DNA from: Paraclostridium hominis | GTDB taxonomy: Bacteria; Bacillota; Clostridia; Peptostreptococcales; Peptostreptococcaceae | Assembly (NCBI RefSeq): GCF_014306135.1 | Contig: NZ_JACRWD010000007.1 | Span: 42,760-106,759 of the forward strand | DNA: 64,000 nucleotides | Direction of reading: 5' to 3' | Shown here: positions 61,958-64,000 of the stretch, piece by piece | Layout of the letters: each line of letters opens with the position of its first letter | Numbering within the stretch: the first letter of the stretch is position 1 | Translations under genes and position numbers: made by a program | Notes under the pieces: generated by a model | Seen by the model: the letters and a program-made list of their open reading frames with translations, nothing else | Told to the model about the DNA's origin: nothing | The model's database searches: none

Positions 61958-62817
61958 TGCTTAAATTACAAGTTAAAAATTTAAAGTTTAGTATAGATAA
62001 AAAAGATATACTAAAAGATATATCATTTGATATACCAAAAGGTTCATTTGTTGGAATTATAGGACCTAATGGTTCAGGAAAGTCTACTATACTTAAAAAT
62101 ATATATAGATTATATAAGCCAGATAGCGGAAAGTTAATACTTGATAATAAAGATTTATCTACTATGAAAGATAAAGATTGTGCTAAAGAAATTGCAGTAT
62201 TAGCACAAGAGAGCAACTCACAATTTGACTTTACAGTAGAGCAAATAGTTAAGATGGGGCGCTATCCATATAAATCAGTTTTTGAAGACTATTCTAAAAA
62301 AGATATTGATATGGTTAATAATATGCTAAAAAGGGTAGGTCTTGATGATTATAGTAATAGAAGTTTTTCAAAGTTATCAGGAGGAGAAAAACAAAGAACT
62401 TTAATTGCAAGAGCATTAGTTCAAGATACGGATTTTTTAATATTAGATGAACCTACAAATCACTTAGATATAGGGTATCAAATTCAACTTATGGATTTAG
62501 TTAAAAGCCTTAATATAACAACTTTATCTGCAATTCATGATATGAATATAGCATCTATGTATTGTGATTATTTAATAGTTATGAAAGATGGAAAGATAAG
62601 AAAATGCGGAAAGGTCGAGGAAGTCATAACATCAGATATGCTTAAGGAAATATTCGGAGTTAATGCATATGTTGGAATAAACCCCATAAATAATAAATTA
62701 CAAGTATCCTTTATGCATAGTCATCACCATATAAATGGTGTAGGACATGATCATGTCCATGAAGATGGATTCACGGGAGAGCATGAGCATTTTCATCAAC
62801 ACTCATATCAAGTTTAA
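61957..62817 (+). CDS. ABC importer ATPase (FecE/BtuD type) with His-rich tail
   Basis: A 286-residue ATPase with Walker A GPNGSGKST, signature LSGGEKQR and Walker B FLILDEPTNHLD. The usual FecE/BtuD length is about 255; the extra C-terminal ~30 residues are His-rich (HSHHHINGVGHDHVHEDG-type), sharing a motif with the small His-rich protein. The tail could bind Ni, Zn or Co and regulate or feed the transporter. TAATG overlap with the permease gene shows coupling. Ends the operon. Confidence 0.94.
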   Translation: MLKLQVKNLKFSIDKKDILKDISFDIPKGSFVGIIGPNGSGKSTILKNIYRLYKPDSGKLILDNKDLSTMKDKDCAKEIAVLAQESNSQFDFTVEQIVKMGRYPYKSVFEDYSKKDIDMVNNMLKRVGLDDYSNRSFSKLSGGEKQRTLIARALVQDTDFLILDEPTNHLDIGYQIQLMDLVKSLNITTLSAIHDMNIASMYCDYLIVMKDGKIRKCGKVEEVITSDMLKEIFGVNAYVGINPINNKLQVSFMHSHHHINGVGHDHVHEDGFTGEHEHFHQHSYQV

Positions 62818-62838
62818 AATAATATAAATAAATTAAAG

Positions 62839-62905
62839 AAAACCTAGCTCGTATTCTATATCTACCTAAATAGGAAGATATAGAATACTTAATGAGCTAG
62901 GTTTT
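62839..62905. terminator. Strong bidirectional terminator
   Basis: A 12-bp outer stem (62839-62850 with 62894-62905) plus a 13-bp inner stem (62851-62863 and about 62876-62888), between convergent genes. Confidence 0.9.
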
Positions 62906-62917
62906 GTAAATTAATGT

Positions 62918-64000
62918 TTAATTAGTAGTTGTTGAGCCTTGACGACTTACTGAGAATATATAGCATAATGGTATAGCGATAAAAGTATTTCCTGCTCCTT
63001 GCACTTGACCCCATAGTATTCCATTACATAATCCAAATACTGTACTTAAACTAATTGGTGCATTTGTATTATCTACAATATCTATTTCTAAACTTGAATT
63101 TGAAGGGAAATTTACTGGGAACGTTATTGAGTCAGGGTTAGTTGGATTTAAAAGAAGTCTCAATGCTCGATCTATACCAGTATTACAGCAACACTCTGGT
63201 GTAGCACAATTTGTAGTTGAGTTAACAGGTGGTTGAGTTCCAAAAGTTATTGTTATTATATTACATATAGATACATAAGCTGTATTAGCTGGACTTGTTC
63301 TAGTTAAAACCACTACTTCATTGTCTATAAAGCTATTTATAGTACCAGTTTCAAATGTGTTAAATGAATTTACAGTTATCTCATCATTACCCACTAAGCC
63401 ATCTATTAATTGTAGTGCATATAAAGTACTATTTTTACAGCAACACTCTGCAGCAGGACCAGTAGGACCAGTAACACCTCGTGGGCCAGTAGGACCAGTA
63501 GGACCAGTAGGGCCAGTAGGACCAGTAGGGCCAGTAGGACCAGTAGGACCAGTAGGACCAGTAGGACCAGTAGGGCCAGTAGGACCAGTAGGGCCAGTAG
63601 GACCAGTAGGACCAGTAGGGCCAGTAGGACCAGTAGGGCCAGTAGGACCAGTAGGACCAGTAGGACCAGTAGGGCCAGTAGGACCAGTAGGACCAGTAGG
63701 GCCAGTAGGACCAGTAGGGCCAGTAGGACCAGTAGGACCAGTAGGGCCAGTAGGACCAGTAGGACCAGTAGGGCCAGTAGGACCAGTAGGGCCAGTAGGA
63801 CCAGTAGGACCAGTAGGACCAGTAGGACCAGTAGGACCAGTAGGACCAGTAGGACCAGTAGGACCAGTAGGGCCAGTAGGACCAGTAGGACCAGTAGGAC
63901 CAGTAGGACCAGTAGGACCAGTAGGGCCAGTAGGACCAGTAGGGCCAGTAGGACCAGTAGGACCAGTAGGGCCAGTAGGACCAGTAGGGCCAGTAGGACC
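62918..64000 (-). CDS. BclA-like collagen-repeat spore-surface protein (5' end outside window)
   Basis: The frame runs on the minus strand from the right edge to a TAA at 62918. From the edge to about 63476 it encodes almost only Gly-Pro-Thr triplets, about 58 of them. A short GPRGVTGP break follows, then AECCCKNSTLYALQLID, a beta-rich C-terminal domain with a second CCC segment (PECCCNTGIDRALRLLL), and a final ~50 residues. This is the plan of BclA-type exosporium filaments: collagen stalk, trimerising C-terminal domain. The CCC...L pattern is common in clostridial collagen-like spore proteins. The N-terminus and total repeat number are not visible. Confidence 0.9.
   Translation of the reverse strand, partial: GPTGPTGPTGPTGPTGPTGPTGPTGPTGPTGPTGPTGPTGPTGPTGPTGPTGPTGPTGPTGPTGPTGPTGPTGPTGPTGPTGPTGPTGPTGPTGPTGPTGPTGPTGPTGPTGPTGPTGPTGPTGPTGPTGPTGPTGPTGPTGPTGPTGPTGPTGPTGPTGPTGPTGPTGPTGPRGVTGPTGPAAECCCKNSTLYALQLIDGLVGNDEITVNSFNTFETGTINSFIDNEVVVLTRTSPANTAYVSICNIITITFGTQPPVNSTTNCATPECCCNTGIDRALRLLLNPTNPDSITFPVNFPSNSSLEIDIVDNTNAPISLSTVFGLCNGILWGQVQGAGNTFIAIPLCYIFSVSRQGSTTTN
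63476..64000 (-). repeat. 9-bp collagen-coding tandem repeat (GPT)n
   Basis: Nine-base units (ccagtagga or ccagtaggg on the plus strand) repeat to the window edge. The A/G difference at the third codon base of Gly forms a non-random mosaic of 18- and 27-base superunits, suggesting expansion by slippage or recombination. Confidence 0.95.

Noticed and set aside
63476..64000. Dense short repeats at the window end as a satellite or CRISPR
   Set aside because: They are in-frame 9-bp collagen codons (Gly-Pro-Thr) of a minus-strand gene.

Overview
The window is very AT-rich and carries endospore genes typical of the Peptostreptococcaceae: a csp germination locus, SpoVAF, a BclA-like collagen protein and Cys/His-rich coat-type proteins. 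It also has c-di-GMP-II riboswitches in front of a sortase-anchored adhesin, as known from Clostridioides difficile. A relative such as Paeniclostridium or Paraclostridium is my inference; no 16S or other decisive marker is present. I saw no rRNA, tRNA, CRISPR array, phage or insertion sequence.

Layout. 1-4.8 kb: the end of an unknown gene, then typA, spoVAF and an acetate transporter on the minus strand. 5-11 kb: small housekeeping genes (Nudix, 2H phosphoesterase, HutD-like, nicotinamidase-like) and a badly decayed chemotaxis receptor. 11-16.4 kb: a five-gene oligopeptide/dipeptide ABC operon. 16.4-21 kb: Na/phosphate transporter, a phosphodiesterase-superfamily enzyme, a YitT protein. 21-26 kb: a three-gene ABC exporter with its two-component system. 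26-27.4 kb: Cys-rich spore-type proteins, including a 38-residue peptide with 14 cysteines. 27.8-35.4 kb: a c-di-GMP phosphodiesterase, a DbpA-type helicase, then four tandem c-di-GMP-II riboswitches, each with its own terminator, controlling a large cell-wall adhesin. 35.6-40 kb: methyltransferase, cation efflux, DUF4184, glyoxalase and a YpmS-like protein.

40.2-46.7 kb is a six-gene operon for corrinoid-dependent methyl transfer: three zinc-type URO-D/MtaA-like methyltransferases, a corrinoid protein, a RACo-like activator and a CobW GTPase. Two identical spaced palindromes sit directly upstream of its predicted promoter. The substrate is unknown.

48.8-54.9 kb is the csp locus (CspBA-like, CspC, then NagZ). 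Neither Csp keeps a complete catalytic triad: the N-terminal (CspB) half has lost the subtilase core, and CspA and CspC are pseudoproteases. CspBA also seems to start at a non-canonical AUA codon. 55-59 kb holds unrecognised proteins, probably of the spore surface, including one with a nine-residue His-rich repeat. 59.4-62.8 kb is a metal or metal-chelate ABC importer. Its ATPase carries a His-rich tail that shares a motif with a small His-rich protein encoded just upstream. The window ends inside a collagen-like (GPT)n spore-surface gene.
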